Part shown: piece after piece, positions 53,547 through 61,740 of the stretch
How positions within the stretch are numbered: position 1 is the first letter of the stretch
Layout: each line of letters starts with the position of its first letter
Assembly: GCA_048465415.1 (NCBI GenBank)
Contig: DBFWLO010000002.1
Span: 1 to 64,000, forward strand
DNA: 64,000 bases
DNA from: Scatosoma sp048465415
GTDB taxonomy: Bacteria; Bacillota; Clostridia; Christensenellales; Borkfalkiaceae
Direction of reading: 5' to 3'
Made by a program: the position numbers and the translations under genes
The notes under the pieces: model-generated
The model's database searches: none
What the model was told of the DNA's origin: nothing
What the model saw: the letters and a program-made list of their open reading frames with translations, nothing else

Positions 53547-53599
53547 GACTACAAAAAAGATTTTTTAGGATTTTTCAGTGTATATCGTACCCGCACAGT
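53547..53599. repeat. imperfect direct repeat, copy 1 (53 bp)
   Basis: It shares GACT, ACAAAAAAGAT, the AGTG/TATCG/ACCC series and CAGT with copy 2 at 54777-54830, in the same orientation. The rest of the gap 53343-53859 holds only the operon promoter and the hairpins at 53491 and 53800. Confidence 0.55.
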
Positions 53600-53799
53600 C
53601 TATTTTTATTTTTAATATTAAATCATCTTGCAATCTCTTTATCACCCATATAAATTATAATAAAACAGACGGCTTTGTAAGATGAAAGCTGATAGACAAA
53701 GAAATTCAGAAACTGTTTTTTTCCTTTTTTCGGTTTTAGCGTCTATATAAAAGCGGAAAGATAAATCGCTGAAAACCTTTATTTATAAGGGACAAAAGA

Positions 53800-53850
53800 A
53801 AACACCTATTGCAGTCTAAACCTCATAGATTCCGCCCTTAATAGGTGTTT
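53800..53850 (-). terminator. terminator after the immunity-like gene
   Basis: Arms AAACACCTATT and AATAGGTGTTT; the minus strand continues TTCTTTT. It is about 80% alike, with ~27 flanking bases, to the hairpin at 54716. Confidence 0.7.
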
Positions 53851-53859
53851 GACAAGTTA

Positions 53860-54141
53860 TTATTTCCTAAATAAATCCTTAAATTCTTTTACCAACTTTT
53901 GATCGGGCAATGAGCCTGAAATCACACAAAAGTCTTCCTTTTTGATTTCTATAACAGGTTGGATATATTCCGCCGTAACGGGGTTGGAAAAATCCGCAAC
54001 CACAAAACCGTATTTTTCGATAAAATTATCCATTACCGTCCCTATATATCCTTTCTTCAATCCCTTGTCCGCATAATTATCGTTTAATAAAATAATTGCG
54101 TCCATGGGTTCTACAAAAGCATTATCTTTATATTTATCCAT
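53860..54141 (-). CDS. DUF4926-like putative immunity protein
   Basis: 93 aa, compact and beta-rich: 'VEPMDAIILLNDNYADKGLK' then 'GYIGTVMDNFIEKYGFVVAD' and a C-terminal helix. The pattern matches small DUF4926 proteins, which often sit beside DUF6883-type toxin domains. It follows the toxin-like fragment by 10 bases. Immunity function is inferred from this pairing. Confidence 0.55.
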   Translation of the reverse strand: MDKYKDNAFVEPMDAIILLNDNYADKGLKKGYIGTVMDNFIEKYGFVVADFSNPVTAEYIQPVIEIKKEDFCVISGSLPDQKLVKEFKDLFRK

Positions 54142-54151
54142 ATTCTCCTCC

Positions 54152-54694
54152 TTAATAGCTATGCCCGGAATAAGGGGTAATAAGTGCTGGTTCTCCTTTT
54201 TTACCTAATTCCCATATAGTGTTGACTTTTTGCGCCTTCCCACCTTGATTTTTTATAACTATTTCAATGCTTATTTTTGCGCTGTAATTGTTAGTCCCCG
54301 TATATTGATATTCGCCTCTACAATATTTTTGCACAGCCTGTGAAATATAGAGCTGTTGTAGATATGCGCTATCTGCTATCGTGTAGCCCCATCCCTCAAA
54401 AACTTCCTTTTTACCGTCATCATATTTGTCACTAAAAACATACCCCGTAAATTTACGAATACTGCAAGTTGCTTTCGCCGTGATGTACGGTATCGGTTTT
54501 GCAATTTTTTCAAGCCGACACATACAATTTGGATGTTGTGGATATTTCGGCATTTGTTTTACGATAAAATAACAATCGTTAAATTTGTCGCAATCGTCTT
54601 GCCAATCGTTTGGTTGTGCTATCCACTCAATCCAATCGTCTTCTTTTAGTAAAAAAAAGTTTCTTAATAGCTTTTCCGCTATCTCGTAAAGCCT
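54152..54694 (-). pseudogene. C-terminal fragment of a polymorphic toxin (DUF6883-like)
   Basis: The frame is open from 54694 but has no start codon before the ATG at 54553, and the coding signal is present upstream of that ATG ('EDDWIEWIAQPNDWQDDCDK'). So this is the 3' end of a longer gene cut at the terminator-like repeat. It contains 'QHPNCMCRLE', like the junction in phage minor-head (MuF) toxins, then a domain ending 'VNTIWELGKKGEPALITPY' that resembles the DUF6883 nuclease-type toxin. The downstream gene is the likely immunity partner. An alternative is a functional small protein starting at 54553 (133 aa). Confidence 0.55.
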
Positions 54695-54715
54695 TTATTC
54701 ATAAGGGGTAAAAGA

Positions 54716-54766
54716 AAACACCTGCTGATGTCTGAACCTAAAAGGTTCGGATTACAACAGGTGTTT
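54716..54766 (-). terminator. second terminator of the same repeat family
   Basis: Outer arms AAACACCTG / CAGGTGTTT with an inner GAACCT / AGGTTC stem. The minus strand continues TTCTTTT. It separates the truncated ORF3-like gene from the toxin fragment. Confidence 0.7.
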
Positions 54767-54776
54767 CACATGTCCA

Positions 54777-54830
54777 GACTGCACAAAAAAGATATTTTTG
54801 CGTTTTTTAGTGAGTATCGAACCCATCAGT
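54777..54830. repeat. imperfect direct repeat, copy 2 (54 bp)
   Basis: Counterpart of 53547-53599, 1.23 kb away in the same orientation. It touches the point where the pRiA4b ORF3-like gene breaks off. Confidence 0.55.
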
Positions 54831-54837
54831 TAATTTA

Positions 54838-55227
54838 TTAGCGCCTCTCTTCTTTGGGACAAATTCCACGGCTTTCCAAGATAATTGGCTGTTTACTTTT
54901 CAATTCTATTACATCAAGGACCTCTATCTCATGCCGCCAATCATTACCAAAATCATAGGTATATTGAAACTTATCACCCTTTCTGAGCAGTTCATTGATT
55001 TTTGTATATAGAGATTCCTCTTGATCGATTTCGCTTTCGGCTATTTCCTCTTCCGTTTCTATTTTCAAATCACCAATCTCAAAAGCATATAAATGTTCGT
55101 TTTTCCATCCCATTGCGTTTTGTATGCAATGATGGAGTTCCTCGAAATTAATGTTTATAGGAACTAATATTGTGCGGCTTACTTCTCTTTGATAGTCTAA
55201 TTTTATTTTTAACTGAAAAAGTTTCAT
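54838..55227 (-). CDS. plasmid pRiA4b ORF3-like protein, C-terminally truncated
   Basis: 129 aa from the ATG at 55227 (AAGGG seven bases upstream). The family core is clear: 'LFQLKIKLDYQREVSRTILV', 'AMGWKNEHLYAFEIGD' and 'FQYTYDFGNDWRHEIEVLDV'. In the family the sequence continues through a C-P-P-E-D-C-G-G segment and another ~40 residues; here it stops at 'RGICPKEERR' beside repeat copy 2. The gene was probably cut by the event that brought in the cassette. Confidence 0.75.
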   Translation of the reverse strand: MKLFQLKIKLDYQREVSRTILVPININFEELHHCIQNAMGWKNEHLYAFEIGDLKIETEEEIAESEIDQEESLYTKINELLRKGDKFQYTYDFGNDWRHEIEVLDVIELKSKQPIILESRGICPKEERR

Positions 55228-55579
55228 CCCTTCGCCCTTGTACTTCATACATATAATGCTTTTCTTTCCATAATTATTATAACATATCCTATTCAAAAAA
55301 GCAATAGCTCCAGTAAAATTTTTATAATTTTTTATTTATTAAGCACTATTCTATTCCAGCCTAACTTTATAGATGATACTCATTTGTTTTTTAATTTTAT
55401 GACTACTCCCTTTAATCAAGTGTTTGATAACTGATTTAATCTTTTTTCAGTTTATCGATTATCGTGTAATTCCATAAAGGTAAGATTCCTTTTTCCCCAA
55501 GTTTTTCATTTATGCAGAAATAAATTATCGGTCGTCATGAGCTTGCGCCGAACAACCGATTTGCTTACTATTTCTTCAA

Positions 55580-55954
55580 TTACACTGTAAAAGGTAGAAA
55601 ACCCTCCGAGACATCTTCTTTCGGGTATTCTTCCACAAGCCCTATATCCTCTTCACCCTCAAACTGTTTAACGATTAAAGTCATATCATGTTGACGACCT
55701 ATATCCGTTACGTCGATTTTTTTCACACATTCTTTCAGCCACGGATTTTTTGTCACTATCGTACAGATTATATCATTTACCTGATCGCTGTCTAATTTTT
55801 CTTTCGAGATATATCCCGATCCCTGCCTATGACTAAAACCAAGCTCCCTGAATGTTTTCTTCAAGGAGCGGTAACCTTCGGGATATATCGAAAGTCCTCT
55901 CATTTTTATCGTATCCAAATCAAAATTAATTGCTTTTTGTTTTCGGCGTTCCAT
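55580..55954 (-). CDS. VapD-like (Cas2-fold) endoribonuclease-type protein
   Basis: 124 aa. The N-terminus 'KAINFDLDTIKMRGLSIYPE' contains the F-D-L-D strand of VapD. It continues 'YRSLKKTFRELGFSHRQGSG' and 'NPWLKECVKKIDVTDIGR', the VapD order of a ferredoxin-like fold. VapD proteins are ribonuclease toxins or virulence-associated factors. The gene begins nine bases after an unknown 110-aa gene, a spacing typical of toxin-antitoxin pairs. The preceding gap 55297-55579 holds no gene I can see. Confidence 0.6.
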   Translation of the reverse strand: MERRKQKAINFDLDTIKMRGLSIYPEGYRSLKKTFRELGFSHRQGSGYISKEKLDSDQVNDIICTIVTKNPWLKECVKKIDVTDIGRQHDMTLIVKQFEGEEDIGLVEEYPKEDVSEGFLPFTV

Positions 55955-55963
55955 TTCTGCCCC

Positions 55964-56296
55964 TTACGCAAACAGTATGTTTTCCCGTCTTTGTCTCGCC
56001 AAAACATCTATAGGTTGATACGGTAATTCTTCATCGTCGTCGTTATCATACCATATCCATTTCGTACAATAATTTGCAAACCATTTTTGCCGCTTCAAAT
56101 ACATCGTCGCAAGATTGATGCAGGTATAATAGTCTCTGTGCGGATCGCCCGAATATAATGCCGCTCCGTCCGTCTGATATTCTTTTACGCAATCAGTGAT
56201 GAATTTAGCGTCTATCACTCGCCACATTTCCGCAAGATTATATTTCCGATCTCTGATTACCCGTTCCTCGTCAAGCTGTATCAACATCTTCATCAT
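55964..56296 (-). CDS. conserved-looking protein upstream of the VapD-like gene
   Basis: 110 aa from the ATG at 56296 (GGAGG ten bases upstream). It is helical and rich in Asp, Tyr and Trp: 'DRKYNLAEMWRVIDAKFITD', later 'KWFANYCTKWIWYDNDDDEE'. I do not recognise the family. Placed directly before the VapD-like gene, it is a candidate antitoxin or accessory partner. Confidence 0.55.
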   Translation of the reverse strand: MMKMLIQLDEERVIRDRKYNLAEMWRVIDAKFITDCVKEYQTDGAALYSGDPHRDYYTCINLATMYLKRQKWFANYCTKWIWYDNDDDEELPYQPIDVLARQRRENILFA

Positions 56297-56426
56297 ATCG
56301 GCGTGTCCTCCTTCCATGTGTCATTATTATATCCGTTTCTCACTCTTTTGTCAACTATAAGCGAAGCGCTCTATTAAAGCGCCTTGCTCTTACTTCTCCC
56401 GCTCTCCGTCCGCCTACAAAATATGT

Positions 56427-58079
56427 TTACTGAACAGCGTTGAGATACTGCTTTACTTCCAGCCCGCCGATAAAGATTATTCTTACTTGTTCCTTTGATT
56501 CTACGATTACCGCTTCCACTATCTGTCGGATGATTTGATCGTCATAAGTAAGCGGATGATTTTTAAGTACGTCCAGTATCGTATAAATTTCATCGAGACG
56601 AGACTTTGCGTGTTCTCGTTTTTGTTGTGCGTCCGAAATCTGCGCAAGCTGTTCCAACAGACGATTTTTTTCTGTCATAAGCTCCTGAGCTTTTCTCTCA
56701 TCAAAACTCTCCGCTGTATCGGCGGTGATTGAACCAATCATTTCTTTGATTTCCGTATCAATTTCCGCTATTCGTATTTGGATATTGAGACTGTTATCTT
56801 CCGTATTTTCTCTCCCGATCTCCATGCCGATATGCAATTTCAATGTTTTCAATACCTCTGCGTTTTGAGGTATTGTATTTTTTATAGCGTTCATGATCGC
56901 TTCCTGCAGCACGTGTTCTTCTATTGTCGGAGAGTCATGACAATATTTCTTTCCATAATCAAGCCGATTGATGCATCGCCATACAATTTTCTTTTCACCT
57001 TTTACCGTCCATGTACACCTACGATATGGTGTATGGCATTCCCCACAGACAAGCAGTTCTGTCAAAGCATATTTACTGGAGTATTTACCTTGTTCGGTTT
57101 TGGTCCCTACTTGTTTGACTTTTCTCTTCCCTGCCCGCCTTGCTATTTCTTCTTGTACTTTTCCGAATGTTTCCGTATCGATAATCGCGGGATGATTGTT
57201 TTCGACATAGTATTTCGGCCGTTCTCCGTTATTAACCTTAACTTTTTTGCTGAGACAGTCCGCGACATAGGTTTTATTAATGATAGCATCGCCCTTGTAC
57301 TTCTCGTTGGAAAGAATGGATTTGATGGTATTACATTGCCATTCTTCTTTTCCCGCCGGAGATAAAATTTTCAGCTCTTGGAGGGTTTGAGCGATTTTGA
57401 TAAAACTATCACCCGCGAGGAATCGTTCGTAGATAAATTTTACGATTTCAGCTTCTTTCTCCTCAATCATAGGCGTTCCGTCTTCACCTTTTTTATATCC
57501 GAGGAAATGTTTATACCGAAATGCCACATTCCCTTGCTTCGCGCTCTGCTCTTTCCCCCATTTCACGTTCGCGCTGATATTCTCGGATTCAGACTGTGCG
57601 ATGCAGCCATAGATAGTGATATAAAATTCGGCTCCCGGATCCGTACTGTGAATACCTTGTTCCTCAAAATATACGTCTACGCCTAATTCTTTCAGCATTC
57701 GAGTATATTTTAAGCAATCTAAAGTGTTTCTTGCAAATCGGGAAATGGATTTCACGATAATCATATCGACCTTTCCGCGCTTACACAGTTTGATCATCTT
57801 ATTGAATTCATCGCGTTTTTTTACAGACGTTCCCGTTATTCCCTTATCAGCAAATATTCCCACCAGTTTCCATTCGGGATTACTGTTGATTTTTTCCGTA
57901 TACGTGTTTTTTTGCACTTCATAACTGTTCAGTTGTTCTTCTTGTTGGGTAGAGACTCGGCAATAAGCAACTACGCGAAGCTGGTGAGTCATTTTCTTTA
58001 AGGGTTGTACATTGTTGGTCATTGTCATAAGCCGTATCTTTTTCACCGACTGAGTCTTTGGCGTAGCTGCTACATCCAT
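56427..58079 (-). CDS. large serine recombinase C
   Basis: 550 aa. The resolvase domain begins 'RVVAYCRVSTQQEEQL' with the catalytic Ser in CRVS, followed by 'DMIIVKSISRFARNTLDCL'. A recombinase domain (~185-300), a zinc ribbon ('VCGECHTPYRRC' ... 'WRCINRLDYGKKYC') and a C-terminal coiled coil follow. It is full length. The ATG has its own AGGAG, located inside the preceding recombinase gene, with a 161-base overlap in another frame. It probably works with the other two recombinases to integrate or excise the element. Confidence 0.9.
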   Translation of the reverse strand: MDVAATPKTQSVKKIRLMTMTNNVQPLKKMTHQLRVVAYCRVSTQQEEQLNSYEVQKNTYTEKINSNPEWKLVGIFADKGITGTSVKKRDEFNKMIKLCKRGKVDMIIVKSISRFARNTLDCLKYTRMLKELGVDVYFEEQGIHSTDPGAEFYITIYGCIAQSESENISANVKWGKEQSAKQGNVAFRYKHFLGYKKGEDGTPMIEEKEAEIVKFIYERFLAGDSFIKIAQTLQELKILSPAGKEEWQCNTIKSILSNEKYKGDAIINKTYVADCLSKKVKVNNGERPKYYVENNHPAIIDTETFGKVQEEIARRAGKRKVKQVGTKTEQGKYSSKYALTELLVCGECHTPYRRCTWTVKGEKKIVWRCINRLDYGKKYCHDSPTIEEHVLQEAIMNAIKNTIPQNAEVLKTLKLHIGMEIGRENTEDNSLNIQIRIAEIDTEIKEMIGSITADTAESFDERKAQELMTEKNRLLEQLAQISDAQQKREHAKSRLDEIYTILDVLKNHPLTYDDQIIRQIVEAVIVESKEQVRIIFIGGLEVKQYLNAVQ

Positions 58080-58935
58080 TTCTATTTCTCCTTATTTTCT
58101 GATTGTTTTTAAGAACGAGTCCCACAGTTTTATCTTTCTCAAAAACTATTTCCTTTACGGTTTTATCGAAGAGTTCTACCGAAAACGTTTCAAGTATTGG
58201 ATTTGCTACGAATATATCTCTTAGCTTCTGTACCATACAGACTTCTGAATCTAATTCGTTATAGCTTAACGAAGTTTGTTTCAAAAGATCTTGGAGAAGT
58301 TCTTCTTTCTGAATTTTAACGCTATTAAACATTCTTGTGATTTCAGCGTTCACCTTACGCAATTCATCACTCTCTTCTACTTTCTTTTCTATAGCTTCTT
58401 GGATTGTTTCAGGCGAATCTATTAACTGATTCAGAAGAACTGTAATCTCCTCCAATAAATCTTCATCCCTTTTTACAATTAAAGTTCGACAGGTTTTATT
58501 GGAACATTTCCATCGCTCTTTATGAGTGTATGTATTATCGCATCTCCTATGCATGGCACTATGGCATTTGGGGCATCGAACAGGTATGCGAATCTGAAAC
58601 ACTCCAGAGTTCCTATCTATATTCTTTTGGGTGTTTTTATCATCTTTTATCTTTTGTAAAGCTTGGTAGGTTTTCTTATTTATAATGCTTAAGTACGATG
58701 TATTTCCGAGATAACGTTCGTCTTCAATTATTCTTTTTAGTCTTCCCTTATTCCACCCCACAATCCCTGCCGTGTATTCGATTTTTCTTTTATTTAAAGA
58801 GTTTGCTATTGACAGAAGAGACTCTCCACAAAGATATTGTTGAAAAATCTCTTTCACAATGGCACTCTCCTGCGGATGAATAACAATCTTACCATCTTCG
58901 TAGGCATATCCGTAAGGTATATTTCTAATTTTCAT
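57919..58935 (-). CDS. large serine recombinase B, lacks catalytic resolvase domain
   Basis: 338 aa. It starts directly at the recombinase domain ('RNIPYGYAYEDGKIVIHPQE'), then the zinc ribbon ('RCPKCHSAMHRRC' ... 'WKCSNKTC') and a coiled coil. The N-terminal ~150 residues with the catalytic Ser are absent. Its last ~50 residues read through the start of recombinase C and look non-native ('PASRSCLLPSLYP'), so the original stop may have been lost. The start overlaps the stop of recombinase A (ATGA). A DNA-binding helper role is plausible. Confidence 0.8.
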   Translation of the reverse strand: MKIRNIPYGYAYEDGKIVIHPQESAIVKEIFQQYLCGESLLSIANSLNKRKIEYTAGIVGWNKGRLKRIIEDERYLGNTSYLSIINKKTYQALQKIKDDKNTQKNIDRNSGVFQIRIPVRCPKCHSAMHRRCDNTYTHKERWKCSNKTCRTLIVKRDEDLLEEITVLLNQLIDSPETIQEAIEKKVEESDELRKVNAEITRMFNSVKIQKEELLQDLLKQTSLSYNELDSEVCMVQKLRDIFVANPILETFSVELFDKTVKEIVFEKDKTVGLVLKNNQKIRRNRNGCSSYAKDSVGEKDTAYDNDQQCTTLKENDSPASRSCLLPSLYPTRRTTEQL

Positions 58936-60491
58936 AAGGCTTTAAGCTCTCCCTTTCTATAAATTTGTTCGGACAATTCCAATCCACCGAGCAAACAGAA
59001 TGTTATTTGCATATTTTTGCGGACAATAATTTTTCCTACAATTTGTTCAAAGAGTTCTTTATCAAGTTGAGGCTTTGGCTTATAGTTATCAATAATTTCG
59101 TTCAGTTCTTTCAACTCGTCGAGAGTTTGTTCCTCTTCGTTTTCGGATAGTTTTTTCTTACGTTCACTACGCAGTTCATTGATCTTATTTCCGATTTCTG
59201 AAGACTTCGAAGCATATTCCGCCGCGTTTAATATTCCGTTTGTATGCAATCTGGCGATTACTAAATTTTTTGCAGCAAAGTCAGCTATGTCTTTATCTAT
59301 CTGTCGTATCTTCTCTTGAATGTTACTTGTCTTCTGTTGCAAAAGCTCTATTTGTCGAATAAGTGGCTCAAGGAGCGCTTGTCGGTATTTTTTCAATTTA
59401 TATGTCATATCTACGAATGCTTCATATACGTCTTCTTCTTTTACTCGCATGCCAGGCATACAATCTTTTTCTTTTGTGGACTGTCCCTGGCAACACCAAT
59501 ATATTTTTTCTCGTACCATTTGTCTGCGAAAAGTTCTTCCGCAGCAAGAACAACGTATTTTTCCGGATAATAGTCGCAAATCGTTTTGGTTAAGGTCGTT
59601 TCTTTTTAATTTTAACAGCTCTTGCACCCTTTCAAAAGCCTCTTTATTTATAATGGGTGGATGGCTATTCTCAACGTAATACTGAGGCTTTTCCCCGTTG
59701 TTCTTCTTTAAACGATATGGAAGCGTATCTGTGGTATATTTTTTTTGTAGTAATGCATCTCCTATATATCTTTCGTTCGTTAATATATATTTGATTGTGT
59801 TTCGATGCCAATGCGTTCGGCTATATCGTCGGGGAACGCATTCTTCATTGAATAAGGAGGCGATTGCTTGTAAGCCCATTCCTTGAAGATACAGATTAAA
59901 TATTCTTTGAACTACTATGGCTTCCGTTTCATTGATAACCATTTCTCCGTTTATAAGATCATATCCATAGGCAGGACAAGTACAATTAAATTCACCCGAT
60001 TCCATTCGCTTCTGATATGACCAACGAAGATTCCCCGATATAGCTTCACTTTCTTGTTGCGCAGCCATACCGGGGAATGTAGCGATCATTTCCATATTTA
60101 ATTTATCTGTGTCAATGTTTTGTTCTTCGAAATACACACTCACACCGATTTCTTTTAATAATCTTAGAATTGTAAGCCAATCTACTGTATTTCTTGCAAA
60201 GCGGGAAGCTGATTTGACAATAATGCGATCAATTTTACCGTTTTTACAATCACGAATGAGACGGTTCAGCTCATCCCTCTTTTCCATTTCTGTTCCCGTA
60301 ATACCCTCATCAGCATAAACATCTACCAGTTCATATTCCGGATGGTTTTGCGTATATTCGCTAAAATAACGTACTTGAACGGCAAAAGAGTGCAATTGAT
60401 CTTGGGTATTTCGCGATACTCGACAATAGCCCGCCAAACGGATTTTTTCTCTTTCGGCTCGATTGATAGGAGTGATTTCTGTAATACTCAT
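58932..60491 (-). CDS. large serine recombinase A
   Basis: 519 aa. The resolvase domain has 'RLAGYCRVSRNTQDQL' (catalytic Ser) and 'DRIIVKSASRFARNTVDWL'. A recombinase domain (~170-290), a zinc ribbon ('CSCCGRTFRRQ' ... 'YWCCQGQSTKEKDC') and a long C-terminal coiled coil follow. Full length. It overlaps by four bases with the small ORF before it and with recombinase B after it, making a coupled operon. Confidence 0.9.
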   Translation of the reverse strand: MSITEITPINRAEREKIRLAGYCRVSRNTQDQLHSFAVQVRYFSEYTQNHPEYELVDVYADEGITGTEMEKRDELNRLIRDCKNGKIDRIIVKSASRFARNTVDWLTILRLLKEIGVSVYFEEQNIDTDKLNMEMIATFPGMAAQQESEAISGNLRWSYQKRMESGEFNCTCPAYGYDLINGEMVINETEAIVVQRIFNLYLQGMGLQAIASLFNEECVPRRYSRTHWHRNTIKYILTNERYIGDALLQKKYTTDTLPYRLKKNNGEKPQYYVENSHPPIINKEAFERVQELLKLKRNDLNQNDLRLLSGKIRCSCCGRTFRRQMVREKIYWCCQGQSTKEKDCMPGMRVKEEDVYEAFVDMTYKLKKYRQALLEPLIRQIELLQQKTSNIQEKIRQIDKDIADFAAKNLVIARLHTNGILNAAEYASKSSEIGNKINELRSERKKKLSENEEEQTLDELKELNEIIDNYKPKPQLDKELFEQIVGKIIVRKNMQITFCLLGGLELSEQIYRKGELKAL

Positions 60492-60679
60492 ATTCCCTCC
60501 ATATTGAGACTGCGCTCGGAATCTTTCTCTCTTACAGCATTTGTATTCATTTCGTTATAATCTTGATGATTCGATTTTGATGAAGACAATTGCTCTTTAG
60601 TTGCCACTCGACAATATGCTTCCACACGGATTTTTTGCGATTTGTCCTGCGTATTTGGAATAGTTTCTATAAGATTCAT
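60488..60679 (-). CDS. small protein resembling a dead recombinase N-terminus
   Basis: 63 aa. Residues ~15-30 read 'KIRVEAYCRVATKEQL', matching the catalytic strand of the adjacent serine recombinases except that the nucleophilic Ser is Ala. The rest is polar and has no further similarity. Both ends overlap neighbours through ATGA, so it is translated within the operon. It is either a remnant of a fourth recombinase or a regulatory decoy. Confidence 0.55.
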   Translation of the reverse strand: MNLIETIPNTQDKSQKIRVEAYCRVATKEQLSSSKSNHQDYNEMNTNAVREKDSERSLNMEGI

Positions 60680-61035
60680 TTTTCCACCATCTCCAATTCT
60701 ATTTCGATATTTTCATCATCTTCTGTATCTATGCAGAAATCGTTTAGAAGCTGTACGGCGGCTTTTCTCAACCTATTCACCTGTTTCTTAAAACGAGCTA
60801 CGGATTTTGCAACAATACGGTCGGCTCTTTTGTCCTCACCGTCATGCATGGAAAGCCCCTGTTCTTCCTCATCGTTTATCCATTGATAATCGGTGTCGTA
60901 TTTGGAAGCCGCCTCCCTCGGCTCATTCAGCGATTCTGCAGAGCGCAATTGATCTTCCTCAAAGCCGAACGCTATTTTCAACTGCATTATTTGTGTTTTG
61001 CTCCTTTCTTTGGGTAAAATAAGATTGATATTCAT
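60676..61035 (-). CDS. small protein with a recombinase-like DRIVAKS helix
   Basis: 119 aa from the ATG at 61035 (AAAGGAG five bases upstream); the longer frame begins at an unsupported TTG. After a charged N-terminal half comes 'RADRIVAKSVARFKKQVNRL', alignable with 'KIDRIIVKSASRFARNTVDW' of recombinase A. The ending is very acidic. Probably an accessory protein of the recombinase operon; function unknown. Confidence 0.55.
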   Translation of the reverse strand: MNINLILPKERSKTQIMQLKIAFGFEEDQLRSAESLNEPREAASKYDTDYQWINDEEEQGLSMHDGEDKRADRIVAKSVARFKKQVNRLRKAAVQLLNDFCIDTEDDENIEIELEMVEK

Positions 61036-61047
61036 TTTGTCTCCTTT

Positions 61048-61063
61048 GCAAGGATATCCTTGC
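61048..61063. repeat. 16-bp perfect palindrome before the small recombinase-operon gene
   Basis: GCAAGGATATCCTTGC reads the same on both strands and ends just upstream of AAAGGAG. It could be an operator or a translation-affecting hairpin. Confidence 0.5.
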
Positions 61064-61138
61064 TTTTTTACCGTTTGGCAACACAACAATACCATTGAGT
61101 TCGATACAAGTCCAGCGTTTTTTGCCCCAAATCCCAAA

Positions 61139-61294
61139 CTAAATATAGATATTTTCGGTGTGATAATAGGTAGCGTTGAGCTGTATGATTCGCTTGCATT
61201 CCTCTTCTGTAATCAGCCCCATTTTGAGAAGTAGCCGCAACATATTTACGCTGTAATAAAACGCAGCATTATTCTTATCCTGTTTTTCATTCAT
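61139..61294 (-). CDS. 51-aa SHOCT-like small protein
   Basis: ATG at 61294 overlaps the MazF-like stop (ATGA); stop TAG at 61141-61139. The sequence is 'MNEKQDKNNAAFYYSVNMLR', then 'LLLKMGLITEEECKRIIQLN'. The 'L-x-K-M-G-L-I-T-E-E-E' part is typical of short C-terminal oligomerisation (SHOCT) helices, common in element-borne small proteins. Translationally coupled to the toxin-like gene; role unknown. Confidence 0.65.
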   Translation of the reverse strand: MNEKQDKNNAAFYYSVNMLRLLLKMGLITEEECKRIIQLNATYYHTENIYI

Positions 61295-61650
61295 CGCAAC
61301 AGCTCCTCCAAATACTTGATTCCCAGACTCACGACGATGGCCCTGTCTATGGCAACCATCATCAATTGGTCTAATTGCCCCACATATTCCGTAAGGCGCG
61401 TTTTATCGATCGTCCTGATCTGTTCCAGCAGTACGATCGAATCCGTCTCTAATCCCTCTGTAAAAATGTTGACATGCGTCGGCAGATGCGACTTTTCTAT
61501 TTTGCTCGTTATCGCGGCCACGATCGTCGTCGGACTGTACTTGTTCCCTGTATCGTTCTGTAAAATCAGAACCGGACGCACGCCGCCTTGTTCGCTACCA
61601 ATTACCGGGTTGAGATCGGCATAATATATCTCTCCGCGTTTTATCTCCAT
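61291..61650 (-). CDS. MazF/PemK-family endoribonuclease toxin
   Basis: 119 aa from the ATG at 61650 (GAGGAG nine bases upstream). Family core: 'KRGEIYYADLNPVIGSEQGG' followed by VRPVLIL, then 'SPTTIVAAITSKIEKSHLPT' and a C-terminal helix. No MazE-type antitoxin gene lies upstream; instead there is a long GC-rich leader. The frame stays open 60 codons further up into that leader but is not protein-like there. Downstream it is coupled to the 51-aa gene. Confidence 0.85.
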   Translation of the reverse strand: MEIKRGEIYYADLNPVIGSEQGGVRPVLILQNDTGNKYSPTTIVAAITSKIEKSHLPTHVNIFTEGLETDSIVLLEQIRTIDKTRLTEYVGQLDQLMMVAIDRAIVVSLGIKYLEELLR

Positions 61651-61740
61651 AGTATTTATCTCCTCGTTAAGTAAAGAAGCGGTCGTCTGTTTTTGAGCAA
61701 ACGACCGCCTTGTTTTTGTATCAATCGTTTTTGTGTGTTC

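Noticed and set aside
53800..54766. Hairpins as a CRISPR-like array
   Set aside because: Only two related copies, each placed where a terminator is expected, with no regular spacers and no cas genes.
54800..54826. T-arm-like GGGTTCGATACTC on the minus strand in repeat copy 2, as a possible tRNA 3' end or attachment site
   Set aside because: No anticodon arm, D arm or acceptor stem lies upstream, and copy 1 does not keep the pairing.
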